Source of the DNA: Muribaculaceae bacterium
GTDB lineage: Bacteria; Bacteroidota; Bacteroidia; Bacteroidales; Muribaculaceae
Reading direction: 5' to 3'
Assembly (NCBI GenBank): GCA_023662835.1
Contig: JAMPII010000002.1
Span: forward strand, 1-64,000
Length of the DNA: 64,000 nucleotides
Below the pieces are notes generated by a model that saw nothing but the letters and a program-made list of their open reading frames with translations, was not told the origin of the DNA and searched no databases. Positions 35,834 through 43,831 of the stretch are shown one piece after another. Every line of letters starts with the position of its first letter. Positions within the stretch are counted from its first letter, which is position 1. The position numbers and the translations under genes were made by a program.

Positions 35834-37153
35834 ATGAAAGTATTAAAATTCGGAGGAACATCCGTTGGCTCCGCCAAACGTATGAAGGATGTAGCTGAGC
35901 TTGTTGCCAAACGTGGTCGTAACATCATAGTTCTGTCAGCGATGTCAGGTACTACAAACACTCTTGTCGAAATTTCCGACTACCTCTACAAAAAAAATAT
36001 TGATGGAGCAAAAGAAACTATAAACAAGCTGGAATTGAAATACGTCGACACAATCGCAGAGCTTTTTCAAGGGAACGACAAGACGAAAGCAGAAGCAGAA
36101 AAAGAGATAAAGTCCATATTCAACTATATACGCTCATTCACAAAAGATATTTTCACCCTTTTTGAAGAGAAAGAAATATTGGCTCAGGGAGAAATGATAT
36201 CTACAACGCTGATGTATCTTTACATGCAGAGCCAAGGCGTAGAAGTTGTAATGCTTCCGGCTCTGGATTTCATGCGTACTGATAAAAATTCCGAGCCCGA
36301 CTCACAATATATCCGTCAGAAACTCAATGCTCTTCTAAATCGCTATCCCGAGGCTAAGCTGTATATCACGCAAGGCTTTGTGTGCCGTAATGCCTACGGC
36401 GAAATCGATAATCTCCAACGGGGAGGTAGCGATTACACGGCCTCGCTTATTGGCGCGGCTATCAACGCCGACGAAATCGAAATTTGGACCGACATCGACG
36501 GTATGCACAATAACGATCCGCGCTTTGTTGAAAACACCCAGCCTGTCCATAATCTTCACTTTGAAGAAGCTGCAGAACTTGCATATTTTGGCGCCAAGAT
36601 TCTTCATCCTACTTGTATTTTGCCCGCTAAATTGAACAATATTCCTGTTCGTTTACTCAACACGATGCAGCCCGACGCTGAAGGAACATTGATTAACAAC
36701 ATACCCGGTGATAAAACAATCAAAGCCGTTGCTGCAAAGGACAATATTACTGCAATAAAAATAAAATCCGGCCGCATGCTGCTGGCCTACGGTTTCCTGC
36801 GAAAAGTATTCGAAGTGTTTGAAACCTACCAGACACCTATCGATATGATAGCTACTTCCGAAGTCGGCGTATCGCTCACGGTCGACAGCGAGAGAAATCT
36901 TGATAAAATACTGGATGATCTCCGCAAATTCGGCACGGTTACAATCGACCGTGATATGGTTATTATCTGTGTCGTCGGCGACCTTGAATGGCAAAACCGC
37001 GGCTTTGAAGCGAAAGCGCTCGATGCATTGAAAGATATACCGGTTCGAATGATTTCATATGGCGGTAGCAACTACAATATTTCGTTCCTCGTACGCCGCG
37101 AGGACAAAGTACGTGCACTCCAATCGCTCAGCGACCATCTGTTCAACAAATAA
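35834..37153 (+). CDS. lysC: Aspartate kinase
   Basis: A 439-residue monofunctional aspartokinase phosphorylating L-aspartate, the first step to lysine, threonine, methionine and diaminopimelate. The amino acid kinase domain starts with MKVLKFGGTSVGSAK and includes GFVCRNAYGEIDNLQRGGSDYTAS and WTDIDGMHNNDPR. Two ACT regulatory domains occupy about 300-439, with SEVGVSLTVDSE in the first, consistent with end-product inhibition. The start at 35834 gives the canonical N-terminus. It lies 17 nt before lysA, so the pair is likely a lysine-oriented operon. Confidence 0.95.
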   Translation: MKVLKFGGTSVGSAKRMKDVAELVAKRGRNIIVLSAMSGTTNTLVEISDYLYKKNIDGAKETINKLELKYVDTIAELFQGNDKTKAEAEKEIKSIFNYIRSFTKDIFTLFEEKEILAQGEMISTTLMYLYMQSQGVEVVMLPALDFMRTDKNSEPDSQYIRQKLNALLNRYPEAKLYITQGFVCRNAYGEIDNLQRGGSDYTASLIGAAINADEIEIWTDIDGMHNNDPRFVENTQPVHNLHFEEAAELAYFGAKILHPTCILPAKLNNIPVRLLNTMQPDAEGTLINNIPGDKTIKAVAAKDNITAIKIKSGRMLLAYGFLRKVFEVFETYQTPIDMIATSEVGVSLTVDSERNLDKILDDLRKFGTVTIDRDMVIICVVGDLEWQNRGFEAKALDALKDIPVRMISYGGSNYNISFLVRREDKVRALQSLSDHLFNK

Positions 37154-37170
37154 TTAATTCCTTTTTATCT

Positions 37171-38319
37171 ATGTATTCACTTTGCGCAAACAAATTGCCC
37201 GACCATCCTACACCGTACTATATATATGACACAGCTTTGTTGAACCGTACGCTAGAAATTATCAACAATGAAATCAAAGGTTTCCCGTTCAAAATTCACT
37301 TTGCAATAAAAGCTTGCGCCAACGCCGGTGTGCTGAAAATAATAGCCGATACTGGTTTTGGTGCCGACTGTGTCAGCGGAGGCGAAATAAAGGCGGCTAT
37401 AAAAGCTGGATTTAAACCCCAGGGCATTGTATATGCTGGAGTGGGGAAGAGTGATTCCGAAATTCGTGACGCACTCCATAGTGGCATCGGATGTTTTAAT
37501 GTAGAATCAGTTGAGGAACTCGAAATTATTCAGGACATAGCCGCTAACGAATCGGAGGTAGCAACGGTTGCTTTGCGCGTTAATCCCGATATCGATGCTC
37601 ATACTCATCATTACATCACTACCGGGCTTAAAGAAAACAAATTTGGAATCGATATGTCAATGCTCGACAATGCGATTGAAAAAGCTACAGCTATGACCAA
37701 TATCGAATTAACAGGTTTTCATTTTCATATAGGCTCACAAATTACAACTATGGAACCGTTTGTGCTCCTGTGTGAAAAAATTAATTCACTGGTTGCGAAA
37801 TATCAAAGTCAAGGAATTAATATCAATCAAGTAAACGTCGGAGGTGGACTCGGTATTGATTACGAACACCCTAACGAAAATCCATTTTCACCATTTGCTG
37901 ATTATTTTAATACATTTAAAAACAATCTTGATTTCAACCTGATAAAGACAGCCCATTTCGAATTGGGCAGGTCGGTAGTGGCTCAATGCGGAAGCCTTAT
38001 TTCCAAAGTATTGTATGTTAAGCAGGGCGTAAATAAAAAATTTATCATAATCGATGCCGGTATGAACGACCTGATACGTCCCGCCCTATATGGCGCGCAC
38101 CACAATATTGAAAATCTTACCAATACAGATACAACGCAAGTGGAAAAATACGACGTAGTTGGACCGATTTGTGAATCGTCCGACACGTTTGCTACAGATG
38201 AGACGCTCCCAATTACCCGACGAGGCGATATTATTGCACTACGCTCCGCCGGAGCATATGGCGAAACAATGTCGTCAACCTATAACCTTCGTGTACTCAC
38301 TCCATCAGTTCTTTTATAA
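37171..38319 (+). CDS. lysA: Diaminopimelate decarboxylase
   Basis: A 382-residue PLP enzyme of the alanine-racemase-like fold III group that decarboxylates meso-diaminopimelate to L-lysine. The PLP lysine is in HFAIKACAN (Lys47). Phosphate- and substrate-binding motifs follow: GFGADCVSGGE, FHFHIGSQI, VGGGLGIDY, and CESSDTFA with the catalytic Cys donated across the dimer. Residues AGAYGETMSSTYN near the end are the usual C-terminal motif; the protein stops shortly after, a few residues earlier than many relatives. Transcribed with lysC. Confidence 0.94.
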   Translation: MYSLCANKLPDHPTPYYIYDTALLNRTLEIINNEIKGFPFKIHFAIKACANAGVLKIIADTGFGADCVSGGEIKAAIKAGFKPQGIVYAGVGKSDSEIRDALHSGIGCFNVESVEELEIIQDIAANESEVATVALRVNPDIDAHTHHYITTGLKENKFGIDMSMLDNAIEKATAMTNIELTGFHFHIGSQITTMEPFVLLCEKINSLVAKYQSQGININQVNVGGGLGIDYEHPNENPFSPFADYFNTFKNNLDFNLIKTAHFELGRSVVAQCGSLISKVLYVKQGVNKKFIIIDAGMNDLIRPALYGAHHNIENLTNTDTTQVEKYDVVGPICESSDTFATDETLPITRRGDIIALRSAGAYGETMSSTYNLRVLTPSVLL

Positions 38320-38346
38320 TAAAAAGCCAATTAATAACAACCGCTT

Positions 38347-38376
38347 AGTTAATTAACGGAATATTAACTGATTTTT
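38347..38376 (+). terminator. Possible terminator after lysA
   Basis: A 7-bp AT-rich stem AGTTAAT/ATTAACT (38347-38353 with 38363-38369) is followed by GATTTTT. The stem is weak, so this is only a candidate. Confidence 0.35.
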
Positions 38377-38420
38377 CGGCGTTTTTTATTTTTAGAAAGC
38401 GTAAAAACAAAATATTTGCG

Positions 38421-38428
38421 TAACTTTG
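38421..38428 (+). promoter_or_regulatory. -7 element for the Crp/Fnr gene
   Basis: TAACTTTG matches TAnnTTTG and lies 53 nt before the ATG at 38482. No clean -33 TTTG is present at the right distance. Confidence 0.4.
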
Positions 38429-38481
38429 CAAAATAATGCTGAATAACATTGTTGCATGGCATGGAATATTAAAACCGTTTT

Positions 38482-39183
38482 ATGATTAGGAAAAGTACAC
38501 TGGAAAAAATTATCCAAGAGGATATGTCGGAGATTTGGACAATCCTCAATGGCGACGAAAAACGTCATATAATAGATAATTTTACAATCCATAACTTCAA
38601 AAAAAACCAAATTATATACGCCGAGCAAGAATCGCCCGAATACTTGTGGTGCCTGCTGAAAGGTAAGGTGAAACTGTATAAGGACGGCATCGGTGGCCGT
38701 CAGCAAATTCTGAGGCTTATTCGTCCTGTGCAATATTTTGGCTATAGAGCGTCGTTTGCCGAAGAATTGTATGTTTCTACGGCTGCTGCGTTTGAGCCTT
38801 CAACATTAGGAGCAATACCAATGACCGTTGTGAAAGAATTGATTCACGGCAACATGGATTTGGCTTGGTTCTTTATACATGAATTATCGCGTAATCTTGG
38901 TGGTTCAGACACAAAAATTGTAAATCTTACACAAAAGCACATCCGAGGCCGATTGGCTGAAGCACTCATTGCCTTGCGCGAAAGCTACGGATACGAAGAA
39001 GATTGCGCTACGCTGCGCATATATATGTCACGCGAAGACCTCGCAAATTTGTCGAACATGACTACCTCTAACGCAATCAGAACATTATCCGGATTTGTTG
39101 CAGAAAAACTAATACTTGTAGATGGACGTCGCATTCAGATTATAAATGAATCTGCACTCCGAAAGATCAGCAAATTTGGATAA
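38482..39183 (+). CDS. Crp/Fnr family transcriptional regulator
   Basis: A 233-residue regulator. Residues about 15-135 form a cyclic-nucleotide-binding-type beta roll (NQIIYAEQESPEYLWCLLKGKVKLYKDG), but the phosphate-binding PRAE-type arginine/serine loop of true CRP is not evident, and no N-terminal cysteine cluster of FNR is present. The C-terminal HTH includes MSREDLANLSNMTTSNAIRTLS, followed by the wing LVDGRRIQII. It is therefore a Crp/Fnr-fold activator with an unknown signal. It lies alone between lysA and the convergent epimerase gene, so its targets cannot be inferred from position. Confidence 0.9.
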   Translation: MIRKSTLEKIIQEDMSEIWTILNGDEKRHIIDNFTIHNFKKNQIIYAEQESPEYLWCLLKGKVKLYKDGIGGRQQILRLIRPVQYFGYRASFAEELYVSTAAAFEPSTLGAIPMTVVKELIHGNMDLAWFFIHELSRNLGGSDTKIVNLTQKHIRGRLAEALIALRESYGYEEDCATLRIYMSREDLANLSNMTTSNAIRTLSGFVAEKLILVDGRRIQIINESALRKISKFG

Positions 39184-39205
39184 TCCGTTAAAAAACTGCA
39201 TTTAC

Positions 39206-40357
39206 TTAACCTATAAATAATTTATCGGCTTCTGATGTCGACGTCAGTCCTATTCCCGGATTTTGAGTAGCAACAACCTTTCCTTCAATCACTTCTGTGC
39301 CTTGGAATGGATCGTTACTAATTAATAGATTTCCGTCTAGATCGGCCCATTTTGCTATAGGTGCCAATTGCGATGCAGCCGATATCCCACATGAAGTTTC
39401 TGTCATGCATCCAAGCATTACATGCATGCCTAACGAACGAGCCATAACGGCCATTTGATAAGCCTCATGTAGTCCGGTCGACTTCATAAGTTTGATATTT
39501 ATGCCGTCATATGCTTGATAGGCTCGTTTAACATCTGCAAGTCGCTGCAAAAACTCATCAGCAATTATAGGAAGTGGACTGCGCTCGCTTAACCATGCTG
39601 TTTCGTCAATCATCGACTTATCGAACGGCTGTTCAACGAACAAACAGCCTCTTTCATTTAGCCAGTGGCACATCTCCAATGCCGCTTCTTTATTATCCCA
39701 ACCTTGGTTGGCGTCCACACATATAGGTACATCTGTTTTCCTGCGTATTATATCAACTAACTCGCGGTCGTTGCCAAGTCCCATTTTTATTTTAAGTACT
39801 TTATATGGTGACGCCTCGTCAACTTTTTTGCTCACAATTTCTGGAGTATCCATGCCAATTGTAAATGAGGTATAAGGCGAAGTTGCCGGATTTAGTCCCC
39901 ATATCTTGTGCCAAGGTTGATTCATCATTTTACCTAGCAGATCGTGTAACGCTATGTCGATTGATGCTTTAGCCGCGCGGTTGTCGGGCGCAACATTATC
40001 TACATAGTCCAAAATCTCCTCCAGACGGAATGGATCGGAAAATTGTTCCAGCCTTAACTTTGAAAGGAAGGAAACGACCGAATCTATACTTTCGCCAAGA
40101 TATGGCGGCATTGACGATTCCCCATAACCGGTTAGCCCATTATAATGAAGCCTTACCAAAACGTCGGGCGTTGAAGTGCGCGATGAGCGCGCCAAGTTAA
40201 ACGCATGTTTGAGTTTCAAACGGTATGGCACAAACTCCAAAATAAGTTTATTGTCTGCTACAACATGTTTTGTTGGCGAGGCAATGGCCGAAAATCCAGT
40301 TGTTGCCATAGTAGCCGCCGTAAATGCGGATGTGATAATGAAATTTCTACGATTCAT
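39206..40357 (-). CDS. Exported dipeptide epimerase (L-Ala-D/L-Glu epimerase, enolase superfamily)
   Basis: A 383-residue enolase-superfamily enzyme related to YcjG/YkfB, which epimerises L-Ala-D-Glu from murein to L-Ala-L-Glu so that it can be degraded. Catalytic residues are in the expected order: KIKMG (KxK), DANQG (metal Asp), EQPF (metal Glu), IADE (metal Asp) and the second lysine in INIKLMK. The N-terminus MNRRNFIITSAFTAA is unusual: a twin-arginine motif followed by a hydrophobic stretch ending SAIA, so the enzyme appears to be exported by Tat. The ATG at 40357 is preferred over a TTG six bases upstream. An NlpC/P60 murein peptidase gene starts divergently 91 nt away, supporting murein peptide recycling. 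Confidence 0.9.
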   Translation of the reverse strand: MNRRNFIITSAFTAATMATTGFSAIASPTKHVVADNKLILEFVPYRLKLKHAFNLARSSRTSTPDVLVRLHYNGLTGYGESSMPPYLGESIDSVVSFLSKLRLEQFSDPFRLEEILDYVDNVAPDNRAAKASIDIALHDLLGKMMNQPWHKIWGLNPATSPYTSFTIGMDTPEIVSKKVDEASPYKVLKIKMGLGNDRELVDIIRRKTDVPICVDANQGWDNKEAALEMCHWLNERGCLFVEQPFDKSMIDETAWLSERSPLPIIADEFLQRLADVKRAYQAYDGINIKLMKSTGLHEAYQMAVMARSLGMHVMLGCMTETSCGISAASQLAPIAKWADLDGNLLISNDPFQGTEVIEGKVVATQNPGIGLTSTSEADKLFIG

Positions 40358-40419
40358 ATACAAAAGTACTCAAAAAAAAGAATTATGTCAATTCCTAACG
40401 TTAATTTGCAAAGGTTTAT

Positions 40420-40427
40420 TATCTTTG
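40420..40427 (+). promoter_or_regulatory. -7 element for the SH3/NlpC-P60 peptidase gene
   Basis: TATCTTTG ends 21 nt before the ATG at 40449, matching TAnnTTTG. TTTG at 40405-40408 is too close (11 nt) to be a standard -33. Confidence 0.45.
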
Positions 40428-40448
40428 TAATATATCAAACTAGTAAAA

Positions 40449-41363
40449 ATGAAAAGAATCACATTCTTCATATCGACACTATTATATTCTGTTATATGTT
40501 TTGCTGCCGAGCCGAATTTTTCGGATTGGGCTCTCCCGATTATTTCTGTAGCGCACGTTAGAGCAACACCGGCACACGCTGCCGAAATGGTGTCTCAGGT
40601 GCTTATGGGAATGCCATTGAAGGTTTGTGCTTCGGAGAAAAGTGGCTGGTGCTATGTCGAGACGCCCGAAGGCTACAACGGCTATGTTAACAAAAACTCT
40701 CTTCAAATGCTCGACTCGACAGCTATCGAACGGTGGAAACATGCTGATCGACTGATAATCACTTCTCCAAACGAGGTTAAGGCATATTCCGATACATTAA
40801 AAGCCAAGGTTGTGACCGATCTTGTGCCGGGCAATATCATCGAATGTAACGCTACATACGGGGATTGGATACAAGTGTTTACACCCGACAGACGCAAATG
40901 TTGGATTAACCGGACGAATGCTACATCATTAAAACAGTGGGCATCGCAAAAAAGCGATGCCCGAACAGTTATAGCCCATGCCGAAAATCAAATTGGCGCT
41001 CCTTACTTGTGGGGTGGTATGACAGTTAAAGGAATGGACTGCTCCGGACTTAGTAAAATGTCATATTATCAAAATGGAATAATACTGCGTCGCGATGCAT
41101 CGCAGCAGGCCGTATGTGGAAAACGTGTCGACCGGCCGGCTGATTTTCAACCCGGCGACCTCCTGTTTTTTGGTAACAAAAGCACAGGAAAGGTGGATCA
41201 TGTAGGAATTTTCATCGAAGGCGACCTCTTCATAGAATCGTCGGGCAGGGTAAAAATCTCAAAAGTAAGCCAACAAAAACGCTTGCTCCACGCCGTTCGT
41301 GTAATTGGTTGTGAATCGACGCCCGGTATCACTCGTGCGATAAACCATCCGTGGTATTTTTAG
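40449..41363 (+). CDS. NlpC/P60 murein peptidase with two SH3b domains
   Basis: A 304-residue exported peptidase like YkfC: gamma-D-glutamyl-L-diamino acid endopeptidase cutting murein peptides to L-Ala-D-Glu. A signal peptide of about 19 residues is followed by two bacterial SH3 domains (about 30-90 and 100-160) that limit access to free-N-terminus peptides, then the NlpC/P60 domain with Cys198 in GMDCSG, His251 in VDHVG and an acidic/polar third residue downstream. The product of its reaction is the substrate of the epimerase encoded divergently next door, a recognised pairing in murein recycling loci. Confidence 0.92.
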   Translation: MKRITFFISTLLYSVICFAAEPNFSDWALPIISVAHVRATPAHAAEMVSQVLMGMPLKVCASEKSGWCYVETPEGYNGYVNKNSLQMLDSTAIERWKHADRLIITSPNEVKAYSDTLKAKVVTDLVPGNIIECNATYGDWIQVFTPDRRKCWINRTNATSLKQWASQKSDARTVIAHAENQIGAPYLWGGMTVKGMDCSGLSKMSYYQNGIILRRDASQQAVCGKRVDRPADFQPGDLLFFGNKSTGKVDHVGIFIEGDLFIESSGRVKISKVSQQKRLLHAVRVIGCESTPGITRAINHPWYF

Positions 41364-41384
41364 CAGTTGTCCTTTGATAACCGG

Positions 41385-42089
41385 TTAATCCAAAAGCCCT
41401 GAAAATACAGAGTCGATTTTCGACTCTATTTCTTTGTTCAATTCCAAACGTATCGGCTCTGTTTCCAATTGTTTTGCCGGAGGAATTTGGTCGAAACGAA
41501 TTGTGGGAACGTCCTTCTGCAGTTTTGATTTTTGGCTGTTTACGAATTTATCGATAGCTGTTACGTGTCCGCTGCTATGATAATTTCGCGTGTAATACTT
41601 TTCTGTCAGCTGACTGATTATCACTCCTCTTGAACCTGAAGAATGAATAAAATAGCCATTGCCAATGTATAAGCCAACATGCGAAACCTTAGCTTTGTTG
41701 GACCCAGTTGTGAAAAATATGAGATCGCCGGCTTGAATTTGGCCAAAAGAAACTGTTTTGCAATACTGCTGTTGTTGGCTGGAATTGCGAGGTATTAAAA
41801 TGCCTAATGCGTTTTTGTACACTTGCATTGTCAGTCCCGAGCAATCAGCTCCCGTCTTGTCTTCACCACCATAACGGTATGGTGTGCCAATCCAAGTCAT
41901 AGCTTCGTCGACCAATAATTTCTGGTGTGTCAACAGAGAACTGTGTTCAGGGTCGGGAAATGGATAAATCTGCATTGTTTGTTGCGTTGGGTTGTCGGGC
42001 ATAACAGCTCGTTTAGTGCGGCAGCTTGAAGCCGACCATCCTAAAACAATACTCAAAAGCAAATTTATTATCTCCTTGCTCCTTATCAT
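41385..42089 (-). CDS. NlpC/P60 family lipoprotein peptidase
   Basis: A 234-residue murein endopeptidase. The start at 42089 yields a lipoprotein signal ending SASSC (lipid Cys23); in-frame codons upstream only add an unconvincing 44-residue extension overlapping the divergent yqgE gene. The NlpC/P60 domain (about 55-165) carries Cys83 in GADCSG and His137 in VSHVG, as in Spr/MepS-type DL-endopeptidases that open crosslinks during wall growth. The last 60 residues are a charged tail. It is convergent with the SH3/NlpC gene with only 21 nt between stop codons. The -7 element nearly abuts its ATG. Confidence 0.9.
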   Translation of the reverse strand: MIRSKEIINLLLSIVLGWSASSCRTKRAVMPDNPTQQTMQIYPFPDPEHSSLLTHQKLLVDEAMTWIGTPYRYGGEDKTGADCSGLTMQVYKNALGILIPRNSSQQQQYCKTVSFGQIQAGDLIFFTTGSNKAKVSHVGLYIGNGYFIHSSGSRGVIISQLTEKYYTRNYHSSGHVTAIDKFVNSQKSKLQKDVPTIRFDQIPPAKQLETEPIRLELNKEIESKIDSVFSGLLD

Positions 42090-42093
42090 AATG

Positions 42094-42101
42094 CAAATAT
42101 A
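42094..42101 (-). promoter_or_regulatory. -7 element abutting the NlpC/P60 lipoprotein start
   Basis: TATATTTG on the minus strand ends only 4 nt before the ATG at 42089. Transcription from it would begin at or within 2-3 nt of the start codon, giving a leaderless or near-leaderless message. No -33 TTTG is found. Confidence 0.4.
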
Positions 42102-42192
42102 ACGATGTTTGTCGACGAGAAATAATAATTTAACACTAAAAATTGCTAATTTAGAGGTCGTAAAATGCTCTCTCAAATCAAACTGATGATAA

Positions 42193-42798
42193 ATGAATAA
42201 GCTGGAACATTTTCTATTCAATATAAATTTGCCTCATCGCGAACCGGCAGTCGGTAACCTTTTGATTGCAGAACCCTTTTTACGTGAAAGCTACTTCAAC
42301 CATGCCGTCGTTTGCATGATCGATTGTGAAAAGGCAGAACCTTCAATGGGATTGATAATGAATCAACCGTCGCCGTATTGTCTTGGCGATGTTTTTGAGT
42401 CGGTTCCCGAAAGCATTGCAAAGCAAAAAATAATGTGTGGTGGACCGGTCGACGAAAACAGATTGTTTTATCTCCATACCTTGAAGCCGATGTTCGCAAA
42501 TTCGAATCATGTAGCAGGAGAGCTTTTTGTTGGCGGTGATTTCAAATCTGTAACAGATTATATAGCCGAAGGTATGCCATTGCAAGGAAATATTGAATTT
42601 TATCTGGGTTATGCCGGATGGGAGCCTCTCCAATTGCAGGAAGAAATAGAACGGAATGTATGGGCTGTGGCCGACATGGAAAATCCTGCACAACTATTGA
42701 ACTGCCCTTACGAAAAAATGTGGTACAGGCTGGTGCGCTCGCTGGGTGAAGAATACAAAGGTTGGCTCTTTCATCCCCAGTATCCACTGCTCAACTAA
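42193..42798 (+). CDS. yqgE: YqgE/AlgH family protein
   Basis: A 201-residue soluble protein of the UPF0301 (YqgE/AlgH) family, whose function is unclear (AlgH affects alginate regulation in Pseudomonas). The signatures are present: GNLLIAEPFL near residue 20, HAVVCMIDC..SMGLIMNQP, the CGGPVDENRLFYLH segment, GGDF and the FYLGYAGWEPLQLQEEI motif near residue 138. Length is normal. It is divergent from the NlpC/P60 lipoprotein gene and precedes fabI, which has its own promoter. Confidence 0.93.
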   Translation: MNKLEHFLFNINLPHREPAVGNLLIAEPFLRESYFNHAVVCMIDCEKAEPSMGLIMNQPSPYCLGDVFESVPESIAKQKIMCGGPVDENRLFYLHTLKPMFANSNHVAGELFVGGDFKSVTDYIAEGMPLQGNIEFYLGYAGWEPLQLQEEIERNVWAVADMENPAQLLNCPYEKMWYRLVRSLGEEYKGWLFHPQYPLLN

Positions 42799-42802
42799 GC
42801 CA

Positions 42803-42834
42803 TTTGTCATTTCAACAAAAATGTGTTAACTTTG
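42803..42834 (+). promoter_or_regulatory. Canonical promoter for fabI
   Basis: TTTG (42803-42806) and TAACTTTG (42827-42834) are 20 nt apart, an exact match to the Bacteroidota -33/-7 pair. Because the -7 covers the in-frame ATG-like start at 42823, it fixes the translation start at 42859. Confidence 0.8.
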
Positions 42835-42858
42835 CAAAACATTTTAAACGAAAATTCA

Positions 42859-43716
42859 ATGAGTTACAACCTACTTAAAGGAAAACGAGGCATCATCTTC
42901 GGTGCCCTCAACGACAAAAGTATTGCTTGGAAGGTTGCCGAAAAGGCTGTTGCAGAGGGAGCCACAATCACCCTTTCAAATACTCCGGTTGCAGTACGTA
43001 TGGGTGATGTGAGCCAGCTTGGTGAAAAACTTGGAGCAGAAATCCTTCCTGCCGACGCTACCAATGTTGAAGATCTTGAAATGGTGTTTGAGAAATCAGT
43101 AGAGATTCTCGGTGGAAAAATCGATTTCGTTCTTCACTCAATAGGAATGTCGCCAAACGTACGCAAAAAACGTCTTTACGACGACCTCGATTACGATTTA
43201 TTGAACAAAACTCTTGACATCTCTGCCGTATCGTTCCATAAAATGATTCAGGCAGCAAAGAAACTTGATGCTATTGCTGATGGAGGTTCAATAATTGCTC
43301 TTACATACATGGCAGCCCAGCGAACAATGTTCGGCTACAACGACATGGCCGATGCTAAAGCACTTCTTGAGTCAATAGCTCGTAGCTTCGGTTACATTTA
43401 CGGACGCGAGAAAAACGTACGTATAAACACTATTTCACAAAGTCCCACAGCAACTACCGCGGGCAGCGGAGTGAAAGGTATGGAATCGTTGATGGACTTT
43501 GCCAACCGCATGTCGCCTTTGGGTAACGCCACAGCCGACGAGTGTGCTGACTACTGCATTGTAATGTTCTCCGACCTAACAAAGAAAGTTACTATGCAAA
43601 ACCTTTACCACGATGGCGGATTTTCATCGATGGGTATGAGTTTGCGTGCAATGGATCAGTACGAAAAAAGTTTCGACCTATATCGCAATCCCGACGGCAC
43701 AATTCAGTATGGATAA
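42859..43716 (+). CDS. fabI: Enoyl-[acyl-carrier-protein] reductase (NADH)
   Basis: A 285-residue short-chain dehydrogenase completing each elongation cycle of fatty acid synthesis. The nucleotide-binding segment reads GIIFGALNDKSIAWKVA, as in FabI. The catalytic pair is Tyr160 and Lys167 in YNDMADAK (Tyr-x6-Lys), with the additional FabI Tyr150. VLHSIGMSPN and INTISQSPTATTAGSGV follow. Relative to E. coli FabI it has a short insertion and a C-terminal extension, the divergent form common in Bacteroidota. It is the drug target of triclosan-like inhibitors in other species. Confidence 0.95.
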   Translation: MSYNLLKGKRGIIFGALNDKSIAWKVAEKAVAEGATITLSNTPVAVRMGDVSQLGEKLGAEILPADATNVEDLEMVFEKSVEILGGKIDFVLHSIGMSPNVRKKRLYDDLDYDLLNKTLDISAVSFHKMIQAAKKLDAIADGGSIIALTYMAAQRTMFGYNDMADAKALLESIARSFGYIYGREKNVRINTISQSPTATTAGSGVKGMESLMDFANRMSPLGNATADECADYCIVMFSDLTKKVTMQNLYHDGGFSSMGMSLRAMDQYEKSFDLYRNPDGTIQYG

Positions 43717-43756
43717 TCTTATTTTAGTGTGTTGCACGAAAAAGCGATTTTAATCT

Positions 43757-43802
43757 AAAAGGGCTTTATCATACGTTCAATTGGTACGATAAAGCCCTTT
43801 TT
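43757..43802. terminator. Bidirectional terminator between fabI and ugd
   Basis: A perfect 14-bp stem (43757-43770 with 43788-43801) encloses a 17-base loop; Ts at 43798-43802 give a plus-strand tail and As at 43757-43760 give one on the minus strand. It separates the convergent fabI and ugd genes. Confidence 0.85.
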
Positions 43803-43831
43803 AGTTGGTAATATAAAATGTCTTAATGGGC

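Noticed and set aside
42090..42221. 44-residue N-terminal extension of the NlpC/P60 lipoprotein
   Set aside because: It overlaps the divergent yqgE start and masks the lipoprotein signal.
42823..42858. Upstream start for fabI
   Set aside because: It overlaps the -7 element of a canonical promoter, and the family N-terminus begins at 42859.
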